A stretch of DNA of 64,000 bases, from the NCBI RefSeq assembly GCF_001597725.1, contig NZ_LUTR01000018.1:1-64000 (forward strand), given 5' to 3'. The position numbers were made by a program, and so were the translations under genes. Below, in pieces: positions 17,656-25,134 of the stretch. The stretch is from Neptuniibacter marinus. GTDB taxonomy: Bacteria; Pseudomonadota; Gammaproteobacteria; Pseudomonadales; Balneatricaceae. Under the pieces are notes generated by a model. That model saw nothing but the letters and a program-made list of their open reading frames with translations, had not been told where the DNA came from and searched no databases. Position 1 is the first letter of the stretch; each line of letters begins with the position of its first letter.

Positions 17656-17889
17656 TTGGTCTCTTCCGCCGCTAATTTGAAAGACTTAAATACAATGGTT
17701 CAATTTATATCTCAGCACCCGTTGGTAGCTCAAAGATTAAAACAGATTGATTTAAGATCGCTGACTATATTTTTTGATCATGATTGCGAAGCCTATTTTG
17801 AGCGGCAACAATCGAGTTTTTTGACAGGAAATATGCCAAGCCCTCAGCCAAGAATAAAGTTCAAAAGCAGTAACTGTTCACATTATTGA
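17656..17889 (+). CDS. Doubtful short protein or remnant, up to 77 aa
   Basis: A TTG at 17656 or an ATG at 17695 opens a frame ending QPRIKFKSSNCSHY. Composition is protein-like (LVAQRLKQIDLRSLTIFFDHD and a FERQQSSF stretch, with few rare patterns), but no good ribosome binding site precedes either start and I do not recognise a family. It may be the 3' part of a decayed gene. No signal peptide or membrane segment is seen. Confidence 0.25.
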   Translation: MVSSAANLKDLNTMVQFISQHPLVAQRLKQIDLRSLTIFFDHDCEAYFERQQSSFLTGNMPSPQPRIKFKSSNCSHY

Positions 17890-18044
17890 AAATAATGGTG
17901 AATAATAGCTATTATAATCGCGCAAAAAATAGAGTTAACTAATATTAGCTTGATAGTCTCGGAAATAACCTTTCTATTTTTACAAAAGCCAAAATGCCTT
18001 GCTAGTTGTGTGTGTTGTTTCCTATCAAGTATCGTTAATTTCGT

Positions 18045-18064
18045 GCACTCGTCGCACCGAGTGC
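18045..18064. repeat. Small hairpin upstream of the TAXI-TRAP gene
   Basis: GCACTCG (18045-18051) pairs with CGAGTGC (18058-18064) around a six-base loop. No T run follows. It could be a regulator site or leader structure. Confidence 0.35.
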
Positions 18065-18269
18065 TATATTAATAGTAATAGGTTAATTTTATGTGTATCT
18101 GCGGTTCGCGGGTTATATTGAGATCGTCGTCGATAATCCGTGGATACGGTATTTGTGCTTAATGTTGGGATCAATGACATAAAAATAACGACAAGGTTTT
18201 TATCTTGTCTTACATAAGGTAGAAAACAGTCGGTTACACCGACCTTGAATATAACTATAAAGGATGCAA

Positions 18270-19256
18270 ATGATGAAGTTGAAGAAGTTATTTACTAACA
18301 CTGTGGTTGCTGCTGGTATAGCGATTGGGGTTCAAGGTGGCGCAGCTGTTGCTGCTCCTCAAGCATCTTATGTGACTATTGGTACTGGTGGTCAGACCGG
18401 CGTCTATTATGTAGTAGGTCAGTCCATTTGTCGTTTGGTTAACCGTGGTAACAAAGATCATGGTATTAAGTGTACCGCGCCATCTACAGGTGGTTCGATT
18501 GCGAACCTGAATGCCATTCGTGCGGGTAACCAAGATATGGGTGTGGCCCAGTCTGACTGGCAATACCACGCTTACAATGGCTCTAGTAAGTTTTCTGAAC
18601 AGGGTGCTAACAAAGAGCTTCGCGCGGTATTCTCTGTACATCCAGAACCATTTACTGTGATTGCTCGTGCCGATGCTGGTATTAAGAGTTTTGACGATTT
18701 AAAAGGTAAACGGGTCAATATAGGTAACCCCGGTTCTGGCCAACGTGGCACTGTGGAAGTGGTCATGAAACGTAAAGGTTGGACCATGGATGACTTCAAG
18801 CTTGCTTCAGAATTGAAGGCGTCTGAGCAATCTCAAGCGTTGTGTGATAACAAAGTCGATGCGATTATCTACGCTGTTGGCCATCCTAACGGTTCGATTA
18901 AAGAAGCAACGACTTCATGTGATGCAGTATTGGTACCGGTTACAGGTCCTGAAATCACGAAGTTGATCGATGATAACGCTTTTTACGCTGAGGCGATTAT
19001 CCCTGGAGGTATGTATAACGGTAATGATGCCGATACCACGACCTTTGGCGTAGGTGCGACCTTCGTTTCTTCAACCAAGGCTGATCCGGAAGTGATCTAT
19101 CAAGTGGTTAAGTCTGTGTTTGATAACTTTGACCGGTTCAAGCGTTTACACCCTGCCTTTGCCAATCTTGATCCCGCTAAAATGATCAAAAATGGTCTGT
19201 CTGCTCCACTACATGAAGGCGCTGTACGTTATTACAAAGAACGTGGCTGGATGTAA
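18270..19256 (+). CDS. TAXI-family TRAP transporter substrate-binding protein
   Basis: This periplasmic binding protein (328 aa from ATG 18270) feeds the fused TRAP permease encoded next. A signal peptide (MKLKKLFTNTVVAAGIAIGV up to about residue 29, AAPQA) precedes the TAXI family pattern: YVTIGTGGQTGVYYVVGQSIC, SGGSIANLNAIRAG-like STGGSIANLNAIR, and GKRVNIGNPGSGQRGT in the ligand cleft. Several ATG codons compete (18264, 18270, 18273); AAGGA at 18259-18263 overlaps the first and favours the second or third. TAXI proteins bind organic acids such as glutamate or 2-oxoglutarate, but the ligand cannot be read here. Confidence 0.93.
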   Translation: MMKLKKLFTNTVVAAGIAIGVQGGAAVAAPQASYVTIGTGGQTGVYYVVGQSICRLVNRGNKDHGIKCTAPSTGGSIANLNAIRAGNQDMGVAQSDWQYHAYNGSSKFSEQGANKELRAVFSVHPEPFTVIARADAGIKSFDDLKGKRVNIGNPGSGQRGTVEVVMKRKGWTMDDFKLASELKASEQSQALCDNKVDAIIYAVGHPNGSIKEATTSCDAVLVPVTGPEITKLIDDNAFYAEAIIPGGMYNGNDADTTTFGVGATFVSSTKADPEVIYQVVKSVFDNFDRFKRLHPAFANLDPAKMIKNGLSAPLHEGAVRYYKERGWM

Positions 19257-19415
19257 GTAATACACCCCTGACCGGCGGCTCCGCCGTCTATTTCGACTAT
19301 CCTAGGATGTTCCTGGGATAGTCTTTTCTCAGTTCTGGCGTGACCTTTGGGCTTTGCTGGAGCGCACTAATATTTACCGGCGGTAAACGCTGGGGGTGTT
19401 GGATCGGAGAGTATT

Positions 19416-22043
19416 ATGACTGAACTGAATTCAAAAGAACCGACTAAACTCAGCGAAGCCGAGCTCCAAGATTTAGTGGCGTCGACGGATAGTGGTGCCC
19501 GAGATCCAGAAGGCATTCAACGCTTTTTACTGTTGGCTGCTGCACTGTTTTGGTCGCTATTTCAATTGTGGATCGCCTCGCCGTTACCATTTTACGATTG
19601 GCCGTTGGTCGGCAGTTTTGGTGTTTTCAATGATACTGAAGCGCGTTCGATTCATCTTGCGTTTGCCGTATTTCTTGCTTTTATGGCCTACCCCGCCTTA
19701 GGTGGCTCTCCCCGTGAGCGGGTGCCTTTACCGGATATGGTAATGGCGATAACGGGTGCTTTTTGCGCGGGCTATCTGTTTATCTTCTATGTCCAAATAT
19801 CGGATCGTCCGGGCTTGCCGACGACACTGGATATTGTCGTGGCCATTGCCGGCGTGATTCTCTTGCTGGAAGCCACTCGACGTGCACTTGGACCACCACT
19901 CGTCGTCGTCGCATCCCTATTTTTGTTTTATACCTTTGCCGGCCCCTATATGCCGGAAATCATCGCCCATAAAGGCGCGAGTTTGAAGGAAGTCGTTAAT
20001 CACCAGTGGATCACCACCGAAGGTGTGTTTGGTATTGCACTGGGCGTGTCGACCAGTTTCGTTTTTCTATTTGTTTTATTTGGTGCTTTGTTGGACAAGG
20101 CCGGTGCCGGTAACTATTTCATCAAGGTCGCCTTTTCCCTGCTAGGGCATCTACGTGGTGGCCCTGCCAAAGCCGCGGTTGTGGCTTCAGGTATGACGGG
20201 GCTGATTTCAGGTTCCTCCATTGCTAATGTGGTTACCACGGGTACGTTTACTATTCCAATGATGCGCCGCGTGGGTTTCAGCGCGGAGAAAGCAGGTGCG
20301 GTCGAAGTGGCCTCATCGGTTAATGGTCAGATTATGCCGCCAGTGATGGGCGCTGCTGCGTTTTTGATGGTTGAGTATGTGGGCATCTCTTATGTGGAGG
20401 TGATCAAGCATGCTTTTCTACCCGCATTGATCTCTTATATCGCACTGGTGTACATCGTTCACCTTGAAGCGCTTAAACAGAATATGTACGGCCTGCCTCG
20501 GCGCAGCGCTGCGAAGCCTTGGATGGCGCGTTTGATGGGGGTGTTAATTGGATTCTTTGCTACTGCTGTAGTGTCATTAGTGGTCTACTACGGTATTGGC
20601 TGGATCAAACCACTGTTTGGTGAATATGCGAGTCTGGTAATCGGTGTATTGTTATTGATTGTCTATGTGTTGCTGGTGCGTTTCTCGTCTGGTTACCCAG
20701 ATCTCGAGCTAGATGATCCAAATTCTGATGTGGTGGAGCTGCCAGAAGTTGGGCCGACCGTTAAATCGGGTTTGCACTTTATTCTGCCTGTTATTGTGCT
20801 GGTTTGGTGTTTGATGGTAGAGCGCTTATCTCCAGGATTGTCAGCGTTTTGGGCGACTATGTTAATGATCTTTATCCTGTTGACGCAAAAATCTCTTTTT
20901 GCGTTCTTCCGTAATGAGGGGGGGCTTGGTCGACAGTTTAGGAAAGGCTTTAATCAGCTGGTCGACGGTTTAATCGTTGGTGCGCGCAACATGATAGGCA
21001 TCGGCATTGCAACGGCGACTGCCGGTATTATCGTAGGTGTGGTATCGCAGACAGGTGTGGGTTCTGTATTAGCGGATCTAGTTGAAGTATTGTCGATGGG
21101 TAACCTGCTGTTGATGCTCGCCTTGACGGCCGTACTTAGTTTGATTTTGGGCATGGGCTTGCCGACCACGGCCAACTATATTGTGGTGTCATCTTTATTG
21201 GCACCCGTAATAGTGACTTTAGGTCAAGAGTCAGGCTTGATTGTGCCGCTGATTGCTGTGCATCTATTCGTGTTTTACTTCGGCATCATGGCCGATGTAA
21301 CACCTCCGGTAGGACTTGCTTCTTTTGCCGCGGCGGCGGTATCCGGTGGTGATCCGATCCGTACGGGGTTTGTCGCATTCTTCTATAGTTTGCGAACCGC
21401 TATTTTACCGTTCCTGTTTATATTCAACACTGACCTATTATTGATCGACGTGAGCTGGTGGCAGGGCATTATTGTCTTCGTGGTTTCGACTGCGGCGATC
21501 TTGCTGTTTACTGCTGCAACTCAAGGACATTTTTTGGTGCGTAATCGGTTACATGAAACGGCGTTATTGATTCTTATAGCCTTCTCTCTATTTCGTCCAG
21601 GTTTTTGGATGGACATGGTGGCTCCACCGTTCCAGACGGTAGCCGCTAGCGAATTAATGAGTGATAGCTTGGATCTGCCTAATGGCGCTGAACTGAGGCT
21701 GCATTTGATCGGTGAAGATGATGTTGGTAATCCACGGGATTTTGTCGCGCTGTTTGAACTTGCTGAGGGGGCGAATACTCAGGAACGCTTGGTGAATGCG
21801 GGTCTAGAACTGGCGGATATTGATGGCAAGGTGGTAGTGGATATGGTCGGCTTCGGCAGTCATGCAGAGAAAGCGGGTTTGATGTTTGATCAGCAGATAG
21901 GGCAGGTGGAAGTACCGAAGGGGCAGCCCCCTAAGGAGCTTATGTTTATCCCTGCTTTGTTATTGTTGATACCTGTCGTGCTATTTCAGCGCCGTCGTCG
22001 CCGGGTTAGCGGTGGTCAGGCTTCGACTCTAGCAAATACTTAA
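19416..22043 (+). CDS. TRAP transporter fused permease (4TM-12TM, DctQM-type)
   Basis: This 875-aa inner-membrane protein joins the small and large TRAP membrane subunits, as usual for TAXI systems. Membrane segments begin at about residue 33. The large-subunit core has SGMTGLISGSSIANVVTTG near 265-283, QIMPPVMGAAAFLMVEY, LILGMGLPTTANYIV and FGIMADVTPPVGLASFAAAA. The last 170 residues form the DUF3394-type periplasmic/cytosolic tail found in such fusions, ending in a membrane span and an RRRRR-rich cytoplasmic end. Transport is driven by the sodium or proton gradient. ATG 19416 is in a good context (GGAGAG). Its base composition is richer in G+C than flanking genes. Confidence 0.93.
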   Translation: MTELNSKEPTKLSEAELQDLVASTDSGARDPEGIQRFLLLAAALFWSLFQLWIASPLPFYDWPLVGSFGVFNDTEARSIHLAFAVFLAFMAYPALGGSPRERVPLPDMVMAITGAFCAGYLFIFYVQISDRPGLPTTLDIVVAIAGVILLLEATRRALGPPLVVVASLFLFYTFAGPYMPEIIAHKGASLKEVVNHQWITTEGVFGIALGVSTSFVFLFVLFGALLDKAGAGNYFIKVAFSLLGHLRGGPAKAAVVASGMTGLISGSSIANVVTTGTFTIPMMRRVGFSAEKAGAVEVASSVNGQIMPPVMGAAAFLMVEYVGISYVEVIKHAFLPALISYIALVYIVHLEALKQNMYGLPRRSAAKPWMARLMGVLIGFFATAVVSLVVYYGIGWIKPLFGEYASLVIGVLLLIVYVLLVRFSSGYPDLELDDPNSDVVELPEVGPTVKSGLHFILPVIVLVWCLMVERLSPGLSAFWATMLMIFILLTQKSLFAFFRNEGGLGRQFRKGFNQLVDGLIVGARNMIGIGIATATAGIIVGVVSQTGVGSVLADLVEVLSMGNLLLMLALTAVLSLILGMGLPTTANYIVVSSLLAPVIVTLGQESGLIVPLIAVHLFVFYFGIMADVTPPVGLASFAAAAVSGGDPIRTGFVAFFYSLRTAILPFLFIFNTDLLLIDVSWWQGIIVFVVSTAAILLFTAATQGHFLVRNRLHETALLILIAFSLFRPGFWMDMVAPPFQTVAASELMSDSLDLPNGAELRLHLIGEDDVGNPRDFVALFELAEGANTQERLVNAGLELADIDGKVVVDMVGFGSHAEKAGLMFDQQIGQVEVPKGQPPKELMFIPALLLLIPVVLFQRRRRRVSGGQASTLANT

Positions 22044-22114
22044 TCCAGATTCGAGGTGCCTTCTAGTAAGGACCTCGGTTTAGATGGCCATACTTTTTGG
22101 TAAAGGAAGGACTC

Positions 22115-22543
22115 ATGTTTAAGCAAATTATTGTTCCGGTGGATATCGAAGAACCGTCTTTTTCTGATCAGGCGATCGAACTGGCATTACGTGAACTCGA
22201 TAGCGAGGGATGTATCCACCTGATGACTGTGATTCCTGGGTTTAACTCGCCACTGGTGGCATCTTATTTCAAAAAGTCGGCCATCGAGAAAGCCCATGAA
22301 GCCGTGGAAAAACAGCTACAAGCACTAGCGCAGGAAAAGTTACCACCAGAGGTGGATCGAACACTTTCAGTACATCAGGGTAATCCGGCCGAACGTATTA
22401 TCAAGCATGTTAAACGTTGTAATGCCGACCTTATTATTATGACGGCGCATCATCGCAGTAAGGTCGATCATGTGTTACTGGGATCAAATTCCGCACGGGT
22501 TGTTGAACGTGCAGGTTGCTCGGTATTGGTGCTACGTTCTTAA
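22115..22543 (+). CDS. Universal stress protein, TRAP-associated
   Basis: The 142-aa UspA-fold protein starts at ATG 22115 behind AAGGAAGG; an in-frame TTG at 22097 is upstream of that site and rejected. Family features are IIVPVDIEEPSF at the N-terminus, HQGNPAERIIKHVKR in the middle and the ATP-binding pattern LIIMTAHHRSKVDHVLLGSNSARVV (a G-x2-G-x9-G(S/T)-like loop) near the end, which indicates nucleotide binding. In Halomonas the equivalent TeaD regulates the TeaABC TRAP transporter, so this gene, 71 bases after the permease, is likely to modulate transport. It is the last gene of the unit. Confidence 0.88.
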   Translation: MFKQIIVPVDIEEPSFSDQAIELALRELDSEGCIHLMTVIPGFNSPLVASYFKKSAIEKAHEAVEKQLQALAQEKLPPEVDRTLSVHQGNPAERIIKHVKRCNADLIIMTAHHRSKVDHVLLGSNSARVVERAGCSVLVLRS

Positions 22544-22875
22544 CGCTAAGTTATTGCTCAGGTTTTTTGCTTAGTCAGCAATAAGTGGTCACTCATGTTA
22601 TGAATGTAAGGGTGCGTAGTAGCTAGTTTAGTTGTGTAAAATAACGGCGCTTACCTATTAATGTGACAAGTATTTCACTCTGCTCAAAGTATCATCCACG
22701 ATAGCGGATGTTGGCACAGGGATAAATGTGTTTTGGCGTGAATATGTTAGTCAAACCATACCTAATAGCGAGTAAAGAGCGAATCACTGATTTCTAATTT
22801 AATTTCGTGGTCGTGATTGTATTAAAAAAGCGGATGTATCAGGTTTTTTATGAGAAGTTTGCCGCTGTGATGAAT
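22544..22875. other. Intergenic interval without a gene
   Basis: About 330 bases between the stress-protein gene and the terminator of the minus-strand hydrolase. An inverted repeat TTATTGCT/AGCAATAA (22551-22558 and 22577-22584) brackets a T-rich loop just after the stop and may act as a poor terminator. The rest shows no open frame of note and no motif I can name. Confidence 0.4.
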
Positions 22876-22915
22876 AAAGGGGATCTGCGCATGTCTATTG
22901 AGCAGATCCCTTTTT
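22876..22915. terminator. Bidirectional terminator
   Basis: GGGATCTGC (22880-22888) pairs with GCAGATCCC (22902-22910), flanked by AAA on the left and TTTTT on the right. The minus-strand reading ends in CCCC and TTTATT, so it can serve the hydrolase gene ending at 22918 as well as plus-strand transcripts. Confidence 0.75.
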
Positions 22916-22917
22916 AA

Positions 22918-23796
22918 TCACTTAATATCAGGTCTCCAGCCCATACCTGATTCTTCCATTAAACGTTCGTGAACGCCTTCTATATTTAGCGGTAGCCATT
23001 GATCAAACTGTTTTAAGTCGCTGTAATTTTCTAATTGTACGCTTTTTTTTATCTCATCTAGACTTTTACCTTCATGAATACCGTTGATGACGGCGTCATA
23101 AAGATCTTGCAGATAATTAAGGTAGCGTTGAACGTCAAATTTATTACCAATGTCGGCATGTCCGCCAACAAAAGTATCAAAATCAAGATCCAGTACTTGT
23201 TGAGTAGAGTTAATCATACCTTGAATATCGTAACTCCAAAGTTTCTGCCAAGGCATTCGGCCTATGACAATCCAATCGACAATAAACAGTAGCTTTTCAG
23301 GTTGGAAGAGCATACTAATGGAGCCGCGGCCATCGTTAGGTCCATGATATCTCAGCTCAATTGTATGGCCTCCTAAAGAGATCAACATATCATCTTTAAA
23401 AGTCACATCAGGGATAACCGTATCAGCTTTTGTTATTTTAATATCCTGTGCGGCTAACTCATGAGCAATAAAAACAGTGTCAGGATCATCAAAAACTTTT
23501 GCACCGTAGATATGGTCACTGTGGTTGTGACTGTAAATAACATATTTGATAGGTACGTTAAAAAGCCTTTTTATCTCGGCTTTTAGCCAGGTAGCGGCTT
23601 TTGGATTCAGGGGGTCTGTCAGGACTATTCCTTCGTTTGTTACTAGAAATACAGAGCGGTGCCTATCGTCGATAAAACGATAAATATCACCTTGTATGTG
23701 TTCGATTTCATACTCATCAGCTACTGCCGTTGAGCTGATGAAGGACAAGCTCAATATTAATAGAAAGGTGATTAATGGGTTTTGTGTTTTCATCAT
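22918..23796 (-). CDS. Exported metallo-beta-lactamase-fold hydrolase
   Basis: The protein (292 aa) has a signal peptide (FLLILSLSFISSTAVA, cleavage near residue 26). The binuclear metal motif HxHxDH is IYSHNHSDHIYG (H90, H92, D94, H95), and a later GGHAD supplies another ligand histidine. The overall pattern (VFLVTNEGIVLTDPLNP near 49-65) is that of periplasmic MBL proteins often linked to PQQ or sulfur metabolism; the substrate is unknown. ATG 23796 is used, though a second ATG one codon downstream has better spacing from AGG. The neighbour upstream on the same strand is a broken membrane-protein gene that may once have been its partner. Confidence 0.83.
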   Translation of the reverse strand: MMKTQNPLITFLLILSLSFISSTAVADEYEIEHIQGDIYRFIDDRHRSVFLVTNEGIVLTDPLNPKAATWLKAEIKRLFNVPIKYVIYSHNHSDHIYGAKVFDDPDTVFIAHELAAQDIKITKADTVIPDVTFKDDMLISLGGHTIELRYHGPNDGRGSISMLFQPEKLLFIVDWIVIGRMPWQKLWSYDIQGMINSTQQVLDLDFDTFVGGHADIGNKFDVQRYLNYLQDLYDAVINGIHEGKSLDEIKKSVQLENYSDLKQFDQWLPLNIEGVHERLMEESGMGWRPDIK

Positions 23797-23872
23797 AAAA
23801 CCTATTTCAAGTCTATGTTAACTAGCGTATTGCCATGGAATGTTAATTATCCCTATGGCAATACATTGAGTA

Positions 23873-24325
23873 TTAATTTTGCGAGGTAGCTGTTGTTTTT
23901 GTTTTTTGAGGGATTGTGCACAATGTGTCCCACTCTCTTAACCAATATAGGGCTAGGCAAGCCGCAAGCATGGGCCAAGCGGTAAAAAATAGTAGGTGAT
24001 CAAAAGGTGCCATATATTGTTTGTAAGGGGAGAAGGTTGAAAAAGCGTGAATGATTAAGACGATAGCGTAGGTCCAACGGCGCCAAAGGCCAACAACAAA
24101 TGCCAAAATAAGTAATAGTTCTAATGAGCCAACGCTATAAGAAAGGTTATGGGTGAGCTAATCGATACCGTAAAAGTTGTTAAGTACTTTACTGGCGTGG
24201 GCTGGATTAACGAACTTGTCGAGTGTCCACATTAGTAACACTACAAAGATGCCTAAGCGTAACAGCAGCAATGAACGTGATAAGGGTTTTTGCAGGGAGT
24301 CGGGTATAGGGGGCTGGGAGGTCAT
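23873..24325 (-). pseudogene. DoxX-like membrane protein gene interrupted by one in-frame amber codon
   Basis: From ATG 24325 the frame reads 55 codons (MTSQPPIPDSLQKPL, then a membrane span and LDKFVNPAHASKVLNNFYGID), meets TAG at 24160-24158, and continues in the same frame for 94 codons (LTHNLSYSVGSLELLLIL, then three more hydrophobic segments) to TAA at 23873. Reading through gives about 150 residues with four membrane spans, as in DoxX-type small membrane proteins; the family name is tentative. Coding quality is equally good on both sides and there is no frameshift, so this is a recent nonsense mutation, a sequencing error or, less likely, programmed readthrough. Without the first part the fragment from an internal ATG would lack its first membrane span. 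Confidence 0.72.
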
Positions 24326-24631
24326 TGAGAGTTTGCCTATATAAAATAATGTATGTGTTACTCGTTTAATCCATATAGCTATATGGGACGACCAAGCGGT
24401 TAGTGCTAAATTTCTCTAGTTAGGCATAGACTACGAAGCCTTAGATAAAGTTCCATTGCTGCTTAATTTACTAGCTAGGCGAGCTGATAAATAAAAAAGA
24501 GGTTTGTGAGAGATGCTGACTTGGTTGATGTTAGCTGAGTCAGTCGGTTTGTTTCTATAATGAAAAGATAGCCTTAACTTGTTTACAATAAGTTAGGTTT
24601 TTACGTAGATAAAGTTGAGGTGGTCATAGGA
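24326..24631. other. Intergenic region between the broken membrane gene and tadA
   Basis: About 300 bases between two divergent genes. It holds a perfect 16-bp palindrome (24371-24386) near the minus-strand gene and a TATAAT (24556-24561) with only a poor -35 match in front of tadA. No coding frame stands out. Confidence 0.45.
24371..24386. promoter_or_regulatory. Perfect 16-bp palindrome, candidate operator
   Basis: CCATATAGCTATATGG is fully self-complementary and lies 45 bases upstream of the ATG of the amber-interrupted gene. The size and position fit a dimeric regulator site, but I do not recognise the consensus. Confidence 0.35.
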
Positions 24632-25132
24632 ATGAGTGGGCGTGCAGAGCAAGATCAGTTATGGATGCATGAGGCACTAGCATTAGCAGATCATGCTGAA
24701 AATGCAGGAGAAGTTCCGGTGGGGGCAGTAGTCGTCTTAAATGGTGAGGTTATAGGAGAGGGTTGGAATCACCCGATTAGTGGCCACGATCCTACGGCTC
24801 ATGCTGAAATTATGGCATTACGAGATGCGGCTTCCCGTATTGGTAACTACCGATTAGTGGGGGCAGAGCTCTATGTGACAATTGAACCTTGTACTATGTG
24901 TGCGGGTGCTATTGTGCATGCACGGATAAGTCGTGTGATATATGGGGCAAGTGAAGATAAAGCGGGTGTTGTTGATAGTAACTGCCAGTTGTTTCAGCAA
25001 CCTTGGATTAATCATAATGTAGAGGTGACATCTGGTGTATTAGCGGATACGTGCCGTCAAAAAATCAGTGCCTTTTTTCAGCGCCGCCGCGAAGAGAAAA
25101 AAGCTGAAAAATTAAGTAGAAACACGGGTTAG
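24632..25132 (+). CDS. tadA: tRNA-specific adenosine deaminase TadA
   Basis: TadA converts adenosine 34 of tRNA-Arg(ACG) to inosine and is essential in most bacteria. The 166-aa protein starts at ATG 24632, eight bases after GAGGTGG; a GTG at 24620 overlaps that site and is rejected. The zinc deaminase motif is complete: HAEI with H57 and catalytic E59, and PCTMC with C87 and C90. The C-terminus is basic (FFQRRREEKKAEK), as in other TadA proteins that grip the anticodon loop. It converges on mltF with only two bases between the stops. Confidence 0.95.
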   Translation: MSGRAEQDQLWMHEALALADHAENAGEVPVGAVVVLNGEVIGEGWNHPISGHDPTAHAEIMALRDAASRIGNYRLVGAELYVTIEPCTMCAGAIVHARISRVIYGASEDKAGVVDSNCQLFQQPWINHNVEVTSGVLADTCRQKISAFFQRRREEKKAEKLSRNTG

Positions 25133-25134
25133 CG

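Larger units (their letters stand above)
17315..18269. other. Gene-poor interval between guaA and the TAXI-TRAP locus
   Basis: About 950 bases hold no confident gene. The first 330 bases have stops in all plus frames. At 17625-17675 one plus frame reads QGDPEETMIVIGLFRR and stops, while the neighbouring frame opens at 17656 and runs to 17889; this looks like a frameshifted remnant but could be chance. From 17890 to 18269 the sequence is A+T-rich, with a 7-bp hairpin (18045-18064), a 6-bp hairpin GACAAG/CTTGTC near 18189-18207 and a small GTCGG/CCGAC hairpin (18229-18243) that would lie in the 5' leader of the TAXI gene. No tRNA or known riboswitch pattern was recognised. Confidence 0.5.

Noticed and set aside
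17646-17675. Nine-codon leader peptide (MIVIGLFRR) as an attenuator
   Set aside because: AGGAG is only three bases from its ATG and no terminator/antiterminator pair follows; it is better explained as part of a decayed frame.
18288-18641. 117-codon open frame antisense to the TAXI binding protein
   Set aside because: The plus strand has a signal peptide and clear family motifs over the same bases; the antisense frame has none.
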